Source of the DNA: Pilibacter termitis
GTDB lineage: Bacteria > Bacillota > Bacilli > Lactobacillales > Streptococcaceae
Length of the DNA: 37,715 nucleotides
Reading direction: 5' to 3'
Assembly (NCBI RefSeq): GCF_900167335.1
Contig: NZ_FUXI01000008.1
Location: forward strand, 64,521-102,235
The notes under the pieces are model-generated. The model had not been told where the DNA came from and made no database searches. It saw only the letters and a list, made by a program, of their open reading frames with translations. How positions within the stretch are numbered: the stretch's first letter is position 1; every line of letters begins with the position of its first letter. The translations under genes and the position numbers were made by a program. This document shows, piece by piece, positions 1 to 8,281 of the stretch.

Positions 1-15
1 ACTACTTCGCTTTTC
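1..15 (-). repeat. Tail of a palindromic repeat unit cut by the window edge
   Basis: The first bases read ACTTCGCTTTTC, the same terminal motif (GAAAAGC on the minus strand) that closes every other unit of the 123-125 bp palindromic family. The array downstream of kdpE therefore continues to the left of the window with at least one more unit. Confidence 0.7.
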
Positions 16-138
16 TTTGTCTAGCTACGTAGTGCTGAATTTTGGTCGCTGTTCGCAGTGCCACCTGAAGCTGTGCTTCAGGCAAGTAAATGGCACGGCT
101 CACTGCGACAAACTCCTAATCGCCCCTCTCCGCTTTTC
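16..138 (-). repeat. Palindromic repeat unit (array unit 1)
   Basis: A 123 bp imperfect palindrome running from TTTGTCTAGCT to GCTTTTC on the plus strand. The apex is CCTGAAGC/GCTTCAGG, the next helix GTGCCA/TGGCAC and the outer helix GTCGC/GCGAC. The unpaired blocks GTTCGCA, AAGTAAA and GGCTCACT are shared with the other units. Orientation is given as the strand on which the unit starts with GAAAAGC, which is the direction of kdpE transcription. Confidence 0.9.
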
Positions 139-262
139 TTTGTCTAGCTACGAAGTGCTGAGGTCTGGTGGTTGTTCGCAATACCGATCGCAACTGGGGT
201 TGCGAGTAAATGAACGGTATGGCTCACTACCACAGACCTCAACCCGCACTTCTTCGCTTTTC
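139..262 (-). repeat. Palindromic repeat unit overlapping the 3' end of kdpE
   Basis: A 124 bp unit with apex CGCAAC/GTTGCG, inner helix ATACCG/CGGTAT and outer arms GAGGTCTG/CAGACCTC. All of these differ from unit 1 but remain self-complementary. On the minus strand its GAAAAGC edge lies inside the last codons of kdpE, so the repeat supplies that protein's C-terminal residues and its stop codon. Confidence 0.9.
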
Positions 263-952
263 CTTTAGCCGATACCCTATGCCGATTTCTGTTATGATGT
301 ATTCTGGTTGTGCGGGATTTGTTTCTATTTTTCTGCGAAGGGCAGACATTAAGGCACGAAGTGCTTGTGTGTCTTCACCATATCCAATGCCCCAGATTTC
401 TTTTATAATCATTTTGGTTGTCAGCACTTTTCCGATATTTTGGAAAAAGAGAGCGAGCAGTTTGTATTCCATAGGAGTTAGGTGAATACTTGAGTTATTG
501 AGAAAAACGAGGTGTTTTTCAAAATCAATGCGAAGATTTCCTACTGCGACAATAGATTTTGTTGTAGTGTTATTTTGCTTTTTCAAATGACGAAGTGCTA
601 CACGAATACGTGCGAGTAGTTCCACCATAGAAAAAGGTTTGGTCAAATAATCATCAGCTCCTGCATCTAAAACTTCCACTTTTTCTTTTTCTTGGTCTCG
701 TGCAGAAATCACAAGGATAGGAATGTCCGACCATTCACGGATTTTGCGAATCACTTCCAAACCGTCCAAATCTGGCAGTCCTAAATCAAGCAAAATCAAG
801 TCAATTTTTTCAGCTACCACTTGCTCCATTGCACTTTTCGCTGTTGAAACAGAGAGATAATGAAATTCCTCTAGCTTGAGTGAATAGCAAATGAAATTTC
901 TAATTTGAGCATCATCCTCGACAATTAGAATAGTTTCTTTCAGCTTACGCAT
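239..952 (-). CDS. kdpE: KdpE-like OmpR-family response regulator
   Basis: A 237-residue response regulator with an N-terminal receiver (acidic pair at 13-14, phospho-acceptor Asp56 in LILLDLGLP, switch Lys in the LTKPF motif) and a C-terminal OmpR/PhoB winged helix. It should bind DNA when phosphorylated by the KdpD-like kinase encoded just upstream. I start it at the ATG at 950-952, which has GGAGG about 8 nt upstream and overlaps the kdpD stop by 8 bp; the reading frame stays open further upstream, but that stretch lies inside kdpD. The last residues, about KRRSAG, and the TGA stop are encoded by a palindromic repeat, so the native C-terminus seems replaced by a few residues. KdpE normally controls the kdpFABC potassium pump, which is not in this window, so the target is unproven. 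Confidence 0.85.
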   Translation of the reverse strand: MRKLKETILIVEDDAQIRNFICYSLKLEEFHYLSVSTAKSAMEQVVAEKIDLILLDLGLPDLDGLEVIRKIREWSDIPILVISARDQEKEKVEVLDAGADDYLTKPFSMVELLARIRVALRHLKKQNNTTTKSIVAVGNLRIDFEKHLVFLNNSSIHLTPMEYKLLALFFQNIGKVLTTKMIIKEIWGIGYGEDTQALRALMSALRRKIETNPAQPEYIITEIGIGYRLKEKRRSAG

Positions 953-2492
953 AATTTTTTTCCTCCATTGGCAATGTAAAAATAATTTCGGCACCTGTAT
1001 GATTTTCTCGATTTCTCGCAAAAATTTCACCACCGTGTGCGTTGACAATACTTTGACAAATCGCTAGTCCAAGTCCTATCCCGCCTTTGTTTTGTGCGGT
1101 ATGAAACATTTCAAAAATATGAGGTAATTCATTTTCCGAAATGCCACGACCTGTATCACTTATGATAAAACAAACGTTTCTTTTTTTCCTATCTTTTTTG
1201 ACAGTAACAAGAATTTCATTGCCAGCTGGTGTATGAGTGATCGCATTGTCCAAAAGATTGATAAGAGCTTGTTCGATGAGTTTTGCATCCATTGGCACAA
1301 GGAGAAGTTCTAAGGGAATGTTAACGCTAAGTTTGTATGGTAAAAGTAGCTTATCCATGCGATTTATCGCACTTCCCACCACTTCCTCGACAGCCTCTAA
1401 TTCCTTGTTTACCAATAATTTCCCCTCCTGTATTCGAGTGAGATTCAAAATATTTTCAACGAGCGAATGTAACCAATTGGCATCTTTGTGAATATTTTGG
1501 AGCAATTCTCGTTCGTCTTCAGACTTCGTCATATCCAAAAGCATTTCCGTTGACCCTAAAACGGACGATAAAGGCGTTCGTATGTCATGTGAAATAGAAC
1601 GCAATAAATTGCTACGAAATCTCTCTTGCGTTACTCTCTCACGTTCTTTTAGGCGAGATTCTGTTGCATAAAAACTTTCCATTGCAAGAGAAATGGTTTC
1701 TATCATGGAAAGAAGTAAATTCATTTGTGCAGAAGAAAGTTTGTTCGCTTTTTCATTTGGCAGACGAAGGACACCAAAAAGATTTTCTCGCCCAACAATC
1801 GCCCAATCGTGAAATTCTTCGCCAAGAATTACTTTTCCTTGAGAGTGGAGCAATTGATTTTGAAGTTTTTCAAGTTGAGACACTCTACGATGTACGATTT
1901 CTCCATTTGGATTTTCTTGGAGGAAAAAATTTTCTAGTTTGTTATCATCATCACAATAAAGAATCCCCACAGAACAACGAAAATAAGTACTTAAAACATG
2001 AACAGAAATACTTGCAATTTCTGGCATTTCACGAGCAATTGTCAGCTGTTTAATCAATTCGTACACCGCTCGACTCTCTGCCTCACGCTCTTTAGCGGAA
2101 AGTGCGTTTTGCAAAGCACGAGTGGTTAAACTACTTGTGATGAGAGCTGTGAGAATCATGATAAATAGCGTAATAATGTAACTTGCCTCATTTACCGCAA
2201 GAGCAAAATAAGGTTTTGTAAAGAAAAAATTAAAGGCAAGTGTTGCCAAAATCGAAGAGGCAATACCAAACAAAAATCCCTCGATTAACCAAGAAGATAG
2301 CACGACTGCCAATAAATAGACAAGCACAATTGTCGCCTCTGGAAATGCTAAACGCTGAAAAACATAGCCAATACTTGAGGCAAGAAAAAGAAACGTCAGC
2401 AATAAAAGCAAATGAATAGCTGTTTTTTGTAATGGTATGTTTTTTTTGGTGAACAAATGAATCTTCCTTTCTAGTTTGCTTTTCTTTTTCAT
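945..2492 (-). CDS. kdpD: Short KdpD-like sensor histidine kinase (no N-terminal KdpD/USP domains)
   Basis: A 515-residue membrane kinase. Residues about 24-125 form the four-helix DUF4118 membrane block typical of KdpD (FNFFFTKPYFAL motif). About 145-275 is a GAF-like region. The H-box SISHDIRTP has His302, followed by N-box (INLLDNA, near 411-417), G1 (DTGRG) and G2 (GIGLGLA) ATPase motifs. Classical KdpD is near 890 residues and carries a KdpD sensor domain and a universal-stress-protein domain before the membrane block; both are missing here and no trace precedes the ATG. The gene overlaps kdpE by 8 bp, so the two are cotranscribed. No strong ribosome site precedes the ATG at 2490-2492, so the start is less certain than the identity. 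Confidence 0.85.
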   Translation of the reverse strand: MKKKSKLERKIHLFTKKNIPLQKTAIHLLLLLTFLFLASSIGYVFQRLAFPEATIVLVYLLAVVLSSWLIEGFLFGIASSILATLAFNFFFTKPYFALAVNEASYIITLFIMILTALITSSLTTRALQNALSAKEREAESRAVYELIKQLTIAREMPEIASISVHVLSTYFRCSVGILYCDDDNKLENFFLQENPNGEIVHRRVSQLEKLQNQLLHSQGKVILGEEFHDWAIVGRENLFGVLRLPNEKANKLSSAQMNLLLSMIETISLAMESFYATESRLKERERVTQERFRSNLLRSISHDIRTPLSSVLGSTEMLLDMTKSEDERELLQNIHKDANWLHSLVENILNLTRIQEGKLLVNKELEAVEEVVGSAINRMDKLLLPYKLSVNIPLELLLVPMDAKLIEQALINLLDNAITHTPAGNEILVTVKKDRKKRNVCFIISDTGRGISENELPHIFEMFHTAQNKGGIGLGLAICQSIVNAHGGEIFARNRENHTGAEIIFTLPMEEKNYA

Positions 2493-2514
2493 GTAAAAAA
2501 TCCATGATTATTCT

Positions 2515-2543
2515 AGCATATTATGTGAAATATAAAAAGACAA
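2515..2543 (-). promoter_or_regulatory. Candidate promoter for kdpDE
   Basis: On the minus strand TTGTCT (2543-2538) is followed after 17 bp by TATGCT (2520-2515), about 23 bp before the kdpD ATG. The spacing is ideal but the -10 hexamer is moderate, and the 5' leader would be very short. Confidence 0.45.
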
Positions 2544-2661
2544 GCGTGATAAAATCAAATATAGAAAGAAAACTCTACAAATATAATAAAAGAATAGCCA
2601 AATAGAGAATTATGGAAAACCTTTCTTTTTTGTAAATTTGACTCGTAGTAGCAAGGTTTTA

Positions 2662-2691
2662 TTGTCTTTTTTGCTTGGTTTCTTATAAAAT
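2662..2691 (+). promoter_or_regulatory. Candidate promoter for ypiAB
   Basis: TTGTCT at 2662-2667 precedes TATAAA at 2684-2689 (16 bp) or TAAAAT at 2686-2691 (18 bp), about 32 bp before the ypiA start codon. Confidence 0.5.
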
Positions 2692-2722
2692 AAAGATATA
2701 CAAAAGAGATAAGGAGTACGAA

Positions 2723-3982
2723 ATGTCACACGCAGTTAAAATGCTAGAAGCACTACACAATCAAGAAATGGAGCTTGCAGAAAAAGAGTTTCATTTAGCA
2801 TTGGAAAAAGAGAAAAACGAAGAACTGTTTTCCCTCGCAATCGAATTACAGAGACTTGGTTTTTTATCAGAGGCAAAACAAACTTTTGAAAAATTATTGC
2901 TTGATTTGAATTATCAAGATGAGGCGAGAATACAGTTAGCTGAAATTTTAGTTGAAGATGATTTGTATGACGAGGCATTTGCACTCTTAGATGAAATCCA
3001 AGAAAATAGTGAGCAATATATTGCACGTTTGCTCGTGGAGGGAGATATTTATCAAATATTAGAATTATCTGAGGTAAGTCTTGCCAAACTGCATAGAGCA
3101 AAAGAATTGGCACCTGATGAGTCGATTATTCGTTTAGCTCTTGCAGAGTTGCTTTTTAGCCTAGGCGAATACAAAAAAGCGGCAAAAGAATATGCCACGC
3201 TTGACCCAATAGAAATAAAAGAGTTGACAAGTATTTCGATTTACGAGCGAATTGGTACAGCGTACTCTCTTTTGGGACGGCTAGAGCAAGCACTCCCGTT
3301 TCTTGAAAAAGCGTTAGAGGAAGACCGTGACAATGAGGAATTGCTTTACAAAATTGGACTTGACGCTTTCTTGATGAAAGATTACGAAACGTCTATTCGT
3401 CACCTTGAGCGTTTGCGTGCGATTAGCGAAGAATTTGAAAATTATCAGCTCATTTTGGCAAAAGCATTGCTAGAAGAAGAACGCACGAACGAAGCATTTG
3501 AAGTGTTAGTCGAGTCTTTACGTTTGAATCCTTATCAAGCTGAAGTTTACCAATTGGCAAGTGCTATTAGTTATCAAAAAGGCGAGGTCAATCAAGCGGA
3601 AGACTATTTACTTCAGGCGATTACGCTTGATGATTTACGAGATGAAAATTTGTATCGCTTGATGAATTTATATTTGGAAGAAAATCGCCTGCAAGATGTG
3701 CTTAGAGCATTTGAGGAGATAGAATTTCAAGAACACGCTCTGGCAAATTGGACAGTTGCAAAAACTTATCGAAAACTTGAGGAAGACGAGAAAGCGGAAA
3801 GTTATTTTGAAACAGCACGACTTGAGCTTTTAGGGGATGCCGAATTTTTAAAAGACTACGCTCTTTATTTGCGAGACAACGGAAAATTATCAAGAGCAGA
3901 AGAATTTTTACAACAAGCAATGGAGGAATTTCCAGAGGATATAGAAATTCACCAACTTGCTGATGAGATAAAGGAGTGGTAG
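2723..3982 (+). CDS. ypiA: YpiA-like tetratricopeptide-repeat protein
   Basis: A 419-residue soluble, acidic protein built almost wholly of TPR-type helical hairpins: repeated patterns of about 34 residues such as LAELLFSLGEYKKAAKEYA, and a C-terminal DYALYLRDNGKLSRAEEFL. There is no signal peptide or membrane segment. I chose the ATG at 2723 because AAGGAG lies 6 nt upstream; the frame is open further upstream but has no ribosome site there. The gene order TPR protein followed by a UPF0302 protein matches ypiA-ypiB of Bacillus and relatives, which is the main basis for the name. The biochemical role is unknown; TPR arrays usually mediate protein-protein contacts. Confidence 0.8.
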   Translation: MSHAVKMLEALHNQEMELAEKEFHLALEKEKNEELFSLAIELQRLGFLSEAKQTFEKLLLDLNYQDEARIQLAEILVEDDLYDEAFALLDEIQENSEQYIARLLVEGDIYQILELSEVSLAKLHRAKELAPDESIIRLALAELLFSLGEYKKAAKEYATLDPIEIKELTSISIYERIGTAYSLLGRLEQALPFLEKALEEDRDNEELLYKIGLDAFLMKDYETSIRHLERLRAISEEFENYQLILAKALLEEERTNEAFEVLVESLRLNPYQAEVYQLASAISYQKGEVNQAEDYLLQAITLDDLRDENLYRLMNLYLEENRLQDVLRAFEEIEFQEHALANWTVAKTYRKLEEDEKAESYFETARLELLGDAEFLKDYALYLRDNGKLSRAEEFLQQAMEEFPEDIEIHQLADEIKEW

Positions 3983-3984
3983 CA

Positions 3985-4515
3985 ATGAGTGTTAAAGAAA
4001 AAAAAGAATTTCTTCGTTGGTTTATTACTCATGCAAAATTTTCAAGACGAGAAATTTATTGGATTATCAACTATCTTGAAAGTCATGAGTCGATTTTAGA
4101 AAATGTGCATTTTGTGGAACACGCAAATAAAACACCACGTGGGATTTTATTTGCCACGACAGAACAGGAATTTAGCAAACAAATTGTACTTTTCAAGGAT
4201 AAACAAGAATTTTTAGATGTCGATCAAATTTTCCATGAAATCCGCCTAAACTGGCGAGAAAATTTGTATATTGAAGTGCTTTTTGAAAATGCGTGGAGCA
4301 ATGAAAAATACCTCAAAGTCTTAGAAGATAATCCATTTTCTTCATGGAACGAAGAAGTAGACGAGGAAATCTCAGAAGAAATCGAGCATTATTTCTCCGA
4401 ACAAGAAGTTCTTGCCAAAAAACAACTCCTCTACGACAAAATCAACGAGGCGTTGGATAAGGGCGATGAGCAAGAGTTTCAAAAACTTTCTCATGAGCTA
4501 CAAGAGATGAATTAA
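3985..4515 (+). CDS. ypiB: UPF0302/YpiB family protein with C-terminal IDEAL domain
   Basis: A 176-residue protein of the UPF0302 (YpiB) family. The N-terminal domain opens KEKKEFLRWFITHAKFSRRE and the C-terminal about 37 residues (KINEALDKGDEQEFQKLSHE) fit the short IDEAL helix-turn motif found at the ends of several Firmicutes proteins. It starts 2 nt after the ypiA stop. The Shine-Dalgarno AAGGAG (3971-3976), inside the end of ypiA, favours the ATG at 3985 over an in-frame GTG at 3976. The pair is clearly translated from one message that ends at the hairpin just downstream. Its cellular role is not established. Confidence 0.85.
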   Translation: MSVKEKKEFLRWFITHAKFSRREIYWIINYLESHESILENVHFVEHANKTPRGILFATTEQEFSKQIVLFKDKQEFLDVDQIFHEIRLNWRENLYIEVLFENAWSNEKYLKVLEDNPFSSWNEEVDEEISEEIEHYFSEQEVLAKKQLLYDKINEALDKGDEQEFQKLSHELQEMN

Positions 4516-4517
4516 TA

Positions 4518-4556
4518 ACAAAAGCCACTTGCATAAACGAGTGGTTTTTGTCTTGT
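4518..4556 (+). terminator. Intrinsic terminator after ypiB, usable in both directions
   Basis: A 12 bp stem ACAAAAGCCACT/AGTGGTTTTTGT with one G-U pair and an 10 nt loop. T-rich and A-rich flanks let it serve ypiB and the converging minus-strand gene at 4573. Confidence 0.75.
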
Positions 4557-4572
4557 GAAAAACGTATTTTTA

Positions 4573-4917
4573 TTAATGTTCGCCTTGAATCATCTCCACA
4601 CGATAAGCAATCATTTTTTCAATTAATGCAATCGGTAATTCTCGACTTTCTGGCAATTGTACCGCACCTTTTGAAGTTTTATACTCACTCAACTCTTCTT
4701 GAAATTTCGTGATAACGTTAGGTGTCGGGTAAAAACCAATATGTTTTTTACAGGGAGCAAAGTAAAAAATGGGTTTTTGATTTAACTTAAAGCATGGCAT
4801 ATTGTAGCTAATGCACTCCGTAACATTTGGCAAAGAACGACCTAATTTTGCCAAAGCGAATAAACGCTCTTGTCTATCAACAGGCTGTTGTAAAATAAAT
4901 TGTTCAATTTCGTTCAA
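4573..4917 (-). CDS. YdhG-like DUF1801 protein (frataxin-like fold)
   Basis: A 114-residue small soluble protein. The core NMPCFKLNQKPIFYFAPCKKHIGFYP is cut here to its hallmarks: a cysteine-containing YNMPCFKL strand and HIGFYP, both typical of the DUF1801/YdhG family, members of which in Bacillus have been described as frataxin-like iron chaperones. The start codon is TTG at 4915-4917, preceded at 8 nt by a near-perfect AAAGGAGGT; no ATG lies in frame with a ribosome site. It stands alone, convergent with ypiAB and divergent from the VanR-like gene. A role in iron handling is inferred from the family only. Confidence 0.75.
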   Translation of the reverse strand: MNEIEQFILQQPVDRQERLFALAKLGRSLPNVTECISYNMPCFKLNQKPIFYFAPCKKHIGFYPTPNVITKFQEELSEYKTSKGAVQLPESRELPIALIEKMIAYRVEMIQGEH

Positions 4918-5020
4918 ATGTTTTACCTCCTTTAAATTGTACCTTTATTATACATGAGTATAGGATTAAAAAGACAAAGTAGCACCAAAATTTGACTTGG
5001 AAAATGAAGTTTTTACCATA

Positions 5021-5063
5021 TTAAGAATTATTTAAGAAAATAAAGCATTTTTCTGGTTATAAT
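5021..5063 (+). promoter_or_regulatory. Promoter with two direct repeats ahead of the VanR-like gene
   Basis: TTAAGAA occurs at 5021-5027 and again at 5032-5038, an 11 bp period as in OmpR/PhoB-type boxes. A TATAAT -10 follows at 5058-5063 with no good -35, so the repeats lie where a phosphorylated regulator would contact polymerase. This suggests autoregulation. A similar 11-bp-spaced pair lies ahead of dltX. Confidence 0.55.
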
Positions 5064-5104
5064 AGAGTATGAGCAAAAAAATTTTTTAGAAAGAGAATAG
5101 TATA

Positions 5105-5809
5105 ATGGATATAAAAATTTTAGTAGCAGATGATGATGAGGCGATTCGTACTGGAGTGAAAATTTATCTCAAACAGGCGGGATTTGTTGTTTACGAGGCT
5201 GAAAATGGTCTTGAGGCATTAGAAAAAATTAAACAGGAGAAGTTTCAGCTGTTAATTTTGGATATTATGATGCCGAAAATGGACGGTTTTGCAGTTTCCG
5301 AAAGATTGCGTAGCGAGGGGAATAATATCCCGATTTTGATGCTCTCAGCGAAATCAGAAGAAGCAGACAAAGTAAACGGGTTAATGCTTGGGGCAGATGA
5401 CTATTTGACCAAACCTTTTTCACCAGTAGAACTAGTCGCACGTGTGAAAAGTATGCTGAGAAGATTTATGGATTTAGGAAAATATACAAATTCTGAAGAG
5501 GCGGTGTTGACGCTTGGTGGCTTGGTGTTAGATGAGAAAAAACGTACGATTTCTGTTGACGGAGAAATACGAAAAATGACACCTAAAGAGTATCAAATTA
5601 CAGAATTGATGATGAAAAATGTCGGCAAAGTGTTTTCGATAGATGAAATTTACGAGGCAGTTTGGCACGAGTCAAGTCTTGGTATGGCGGATAATACGGT
5701 GAGCGTGCATATTCGCAAAATACGTGAAAAAATCGAGGCAAATCCGAAAGAACCGAAATATTTAAAGGTGGTGTGGGGCGTTGGTTACAAAATGGAAGAC
5801 TCTATTTAA
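5105..5809 (+). CDS. VanR/OmpR-type response regulator
   Basis: A 234-residue regulator with receiver domain (acidic triplet at 9-11, phospho-acceptor Asp53 in LILDIMMPKMDG, TKPFSP switch) and OmpR-type winged helix ending in VVWGVGYKMED. The sequence falls in the VanR-like branch common in Gram-positive bacteria; nothing nearby suggests glycopeptide resistance genes, so no van name is given. It overlaps the kinase gene by about 29 bp if the TTG start of the latter is right, so the two form an operon. Direct repeats at 5021-5038 suggest it activates its own promoter, and a similar box before dltX makes the D-alanylation operon a candidate target. Confidence 0.85.
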   Translation: MDIKILVADDDEAIRTGVKIYLKQAGFVVYEAENGLEALEKIKQEKFQLLILDIMMPKMDGFAVSERLRSEGNNIPILMLSAKSEEADKVNGLMLGADDYLTKPFSPVELVARVKSMLRRFMDLGKYTNSEEAVLTLGGLVLDEKKRTISVDGEIRKMTPKEYQITELMMKNVGKVFSIDEIYEAVWHESSLGMADNTVSVHIRKIREKIEANPKEPKYLKVVWGVGYKMEDSI

Positions 5810-8060
5810 AGGAGTAAGTGTAAGGAAATTCTTTTGGAACTACAAAGGTTTGATGATTTTGAGTGTGTTGTTTACGCTATTGGGATTGCTGTATGGCATT
5901 GGAGAAAGTTATAGTTTTACGAAAAACAACTCTCATGACGGGTTTGATAGTTTTATTTCTTATGAAATTCGCCGAGAACTTTTTGCAGCAAACCAAAAAG
6001 CTCTACTAGAGACTCCTTTGAAAGCCGAACAAATAACCAATGAAGAAGCACGCAACTATGCAGATGAACAGCCGGATTTAAGTTTGCGTGTGACAGGAAT
6101 TGAGGAAGAGGCAAAAAAAGATTTAAAAGGTGTTTCAACGGATAAGGAAAAAGCGGATATAAAAAATTCGTTAAAAGAAGATATTAATAAAGAAGTAGAG
6201 TTTAATTTTCTTCCCGAACAGGCACGGTTAGATCGTTACAAGGAAAAAATTGCAACGGCAATTAATAATGAAATACAAGATATGTATGGAAAAGATAGAT
6301 ATATGCTACTCAATTCCCAACAAAATTGGGATCAATACGGCAATCCACGTTCATTAACTGACTATCTTTATGTGGCAGAAGCACAAGGGTTGAAATCAGT
6401 TCAAAGTGTGAAGAATGCGAAAAAATTATTAGAGGATGTCTCCAGCAAAGAAAAAGTTGAGGGAACTGCAAATATAAGCGAATTTAGAATATTTGAATCT
6501 CCTGCACTCAATACGGTGTTGAGCAATCACTATAATTATCATTACACGCTTTCGATTGCTTATAAGAATAAAGAAAAACAACAAGTTTATACCGTACAAA
6601 CGAAAATCATGGAAAAACTGAAAAAATATCAAATGCTCCTTGGTGTATTAAGTTTTGGTGTTATCCTCCTTATTTTATGGCAAATATTAAAGCAAAAATC
6701 AATTGGAGAGAGTGTTAAGAAGATATTCGAGCTGATTCCATTAGAAATTCGCATAGTGATTTTGTTATTCTGTCTCTTTTTCTATACATTAATAATGAAA
6801 TATTTAGTATCATTTATCACTAGTTATGAATATTTATATGATTCCTCTGGTTTTAGAATGGTAGAACAGTTAATTTCAGTATGTTTACTCTTTTTCTTTG
6901 TGTTTACGAGTATTTTGATTGTCAAACATCTTTGGCTTTCTATTTTTCGCAGTGGTACGGCAACGTCCATTCGTACGCAATTTCAAAACGGCATCATTAT
7001 CAAATTGATTCATTGGGTGGGGAAAAAAGTGAATCGTTTGAGTGCAAAAGTTTATTTTTACTTTTTACTTTTGAGTGCAGCGTTTTTAGGTTCGGTCTAT
7101 ATTATTGGTGCGTTTATTGCAGTTTCAGCAAGCTCTTACCCAAATGCGTTACCGTTCTTCATTTCATGGTCATCTTTTATGGCATTGGTATTTTTCGGTA
7201 TTTACCAATTCCCTGTAAAACGTTTTGTGTCAGGGCTGTTTAAGATGAAAAAGGTGCTTTCAGAAAATGACTTGCAATTTGCAGACGGTGAAACACTTAG
7301 TGCAAATGATGAAAATATGAAACAAATTGCCACTTTCGTTGCAGAAAATAACCGAAAAAGAAGTGACAGTGAACAATTTAAGGCAGAATTATTAACCAAT
7401 ATTTCACATGACTTACGTACTCCGTTGACAAGTATTATCACGTATGGCGATTTGTTGACACACGCAGAATTGTCTGGTGAAGAACAACAGCAATTTTTAT
7501 CGGTTATCAACCAAAAAGCCTCGTATATGAAAGTGATGTTAGATGATTTATTTGACGTTACCAAAATGGATAACGGTCAGGTGGAGTTAAATTGTCATAC
7601 GGTCAACATTGTCGAGTTGGTTCGTCAAATTCTCGGTGAGCGAACGGAGAATTTTGAAAATAAATCTCTTACTCTTGTGACAAAATTTCCAGAACTTCCG
7701 ATTGAAGCAAACGTTGATGCGGAAAAAATCTGGCGTATGTTTGAGAATTTATTGACAAATGCAGAAAAATACAGTGCTGCTCATACTAGAATTTACGTGA
7801 AACTTTCTGTTCAACAGGATGAATTTATTTTTGAAATCAAAAACACCTCTTTCTATGAGTTAAATGAGGATGCAGACAATCTTGTCCAACGTTTCAAACG
7901 AGGAGATGCAAGCAGACAAAGCGAAGGAAGTGGCTTAGGTCTTGCGATTGTAGATTCTATCGTCAAACTTCATTCTGGCGAATTAAACGTGATTGTAGAC
8001 GGCGATTTGTTCAAGGTGATTGTTTCGATTCCAATGGAACAGAAGAAAATCGAAGAATAG
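5781..8060 (+). CDS. VanS-type sensor histidine kinase with large external domain and six membrane segments
   Basis: A 759-residue kinase. One membrane helix (about 24-41) precedes a charged external region of about 240 residues, followed by five further helices (about 284-303, 323-345, 361-383, 425-450, 456-476). Then come a short linker, the H-box ISHDLRTPLTS with His543, the N-box (FENLLTNAEKYS) and a GSGLGLAIV G-box near the C-terminus; the catalytic domain is compact. The external domain is unfamiliar to me. The start is uncertain: TTG 5781 overlaps the regulator gene, while ATG 5853 would begin just before the first helix. AAAGGAG at 5808-5814 is out of phase with any good in-frame start. 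Function: partner kinase of the upstream regulator; the signal is unknown, but the architecture suggests cell-surface sensing. Confidence 0.8.
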   Translation: MVTKWKTLFKGVSVRKFFWNYKGLMILSVLFTLLGLLYGIGESYSFTKNNSHDGFDSFISYEIRRELFAANQKALLETPLKAEQITNEEARNYADEQPDLSLRVTGIEEEAKKDLKGVSTDKEKADIKNSLKEDINKEVEFNFLPEQARLDRYKEKIATAINNEIQDMYGKDRYMLLNSQQNWDQYGNPRSLTDYLYVAEAQGLKSVQSVKNAKKLLEDVSSKEKVEGTANISEFRIFESPALNTVLSNHYNYHYTLSIAYKNKEKQQVYTVQTKIMEKLKKYQMLLGVLSFGVILLILWQILKQKSIGESVKKIFELIPLEIRIVILLFCLFFYTLIMKYLVSFITSYEYLYDSSGFRMVEQLISVCLLFFFVFTSILIVKHLWLSIFRSGTATSIRTQFQNGIIIKLIHWVGKKVNRLSAKVYFYFLLLSAAFLGSVYIIGAFIAVSASSYPNALPFFISWSSFMALVFFGIYQFPVKRFVSGLFKMKKVLSENDLQFADGETLSANDENMKQIATFVAENNRKRSDSEQFKAELLTNISHDLRTPLTSIITYGDLLTHAELSGEEQQQFLSVINQKASYMKVMLDDLFDVTKMDNGQVELNCHTVNIVELVRQILGERTENFENKSLTLVTKFPELPIEANVDAEKIWRMFENLLTNAEKYSAAHTRIYVKLSVQQDEFIFEIKNTSFYELNEDADNLVQRFKRGDASRQSEGSGLGLAIVDSIVKLHSGELNVIVDGDLFKVIVSIPMEQKKIEE

Positions 8061-8061
8061 G

Positions 8062-8107
8062 AACCTGAGGGTATTGATTTGTGTCAATATCCTCAGGTTT
8101 CTTTTTT
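8062..8107 (+). terminator. Intrinsic terminator of the VanRS-like operon
   Basis: A 16 bp stem AACCTGAGGGTATTGA/TCAATATCCTCAGGTT with one G-U pair, followed by TTTCTTTTTT. Confidence 0.9.
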
Positions 8108-8139
8108 AAGCATTATGCTTTAAAATAAAAGAATACAAA

Positions 8140-8264
8140 GAAAAGCGAAGAGGGGCGTTCAGGAGTTTGTCGTAGTGAGCCACAGCATTTATTTACTGGA
8201 AACGAAGTTTCCAGTGCTGTTGCGAACAGCGACGCAACTCCTGCCCCTCACAGCTAGACACAAA
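8140..8264 (+). repeat. Palindromic repeat unit (single copy)
   Basis: A complete unit from GAAAAGC to CTAGACA, with apex CTGGAAAC/GTTTCCAG, inner helix ACAGCA/TGCTGT and outer arms GAGGGGC/GCCCCTC. It lies after the terminator of the VanRS-like operon, in the same direction as that operon, and immediately before the ribosome site of the DUF1294 gene. Confidence 0.9.
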
Positions 8265-8281
8265 AATAAAAGGAGCAAACA

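Noticed and set aside
17-485. Short open frames on the plus strand across the first repeats
   Set aside because: They arise from the repeat sequence and from the antisense of kdpE, have no ribosome sites and resemble nothing; similar frames recur in every unit.
1664-2053. A 129-residue frame antisense to kdpD
   Set aside because: It lies wholly within the clear kdpD coding sequence and has no recognisable protein pattern.
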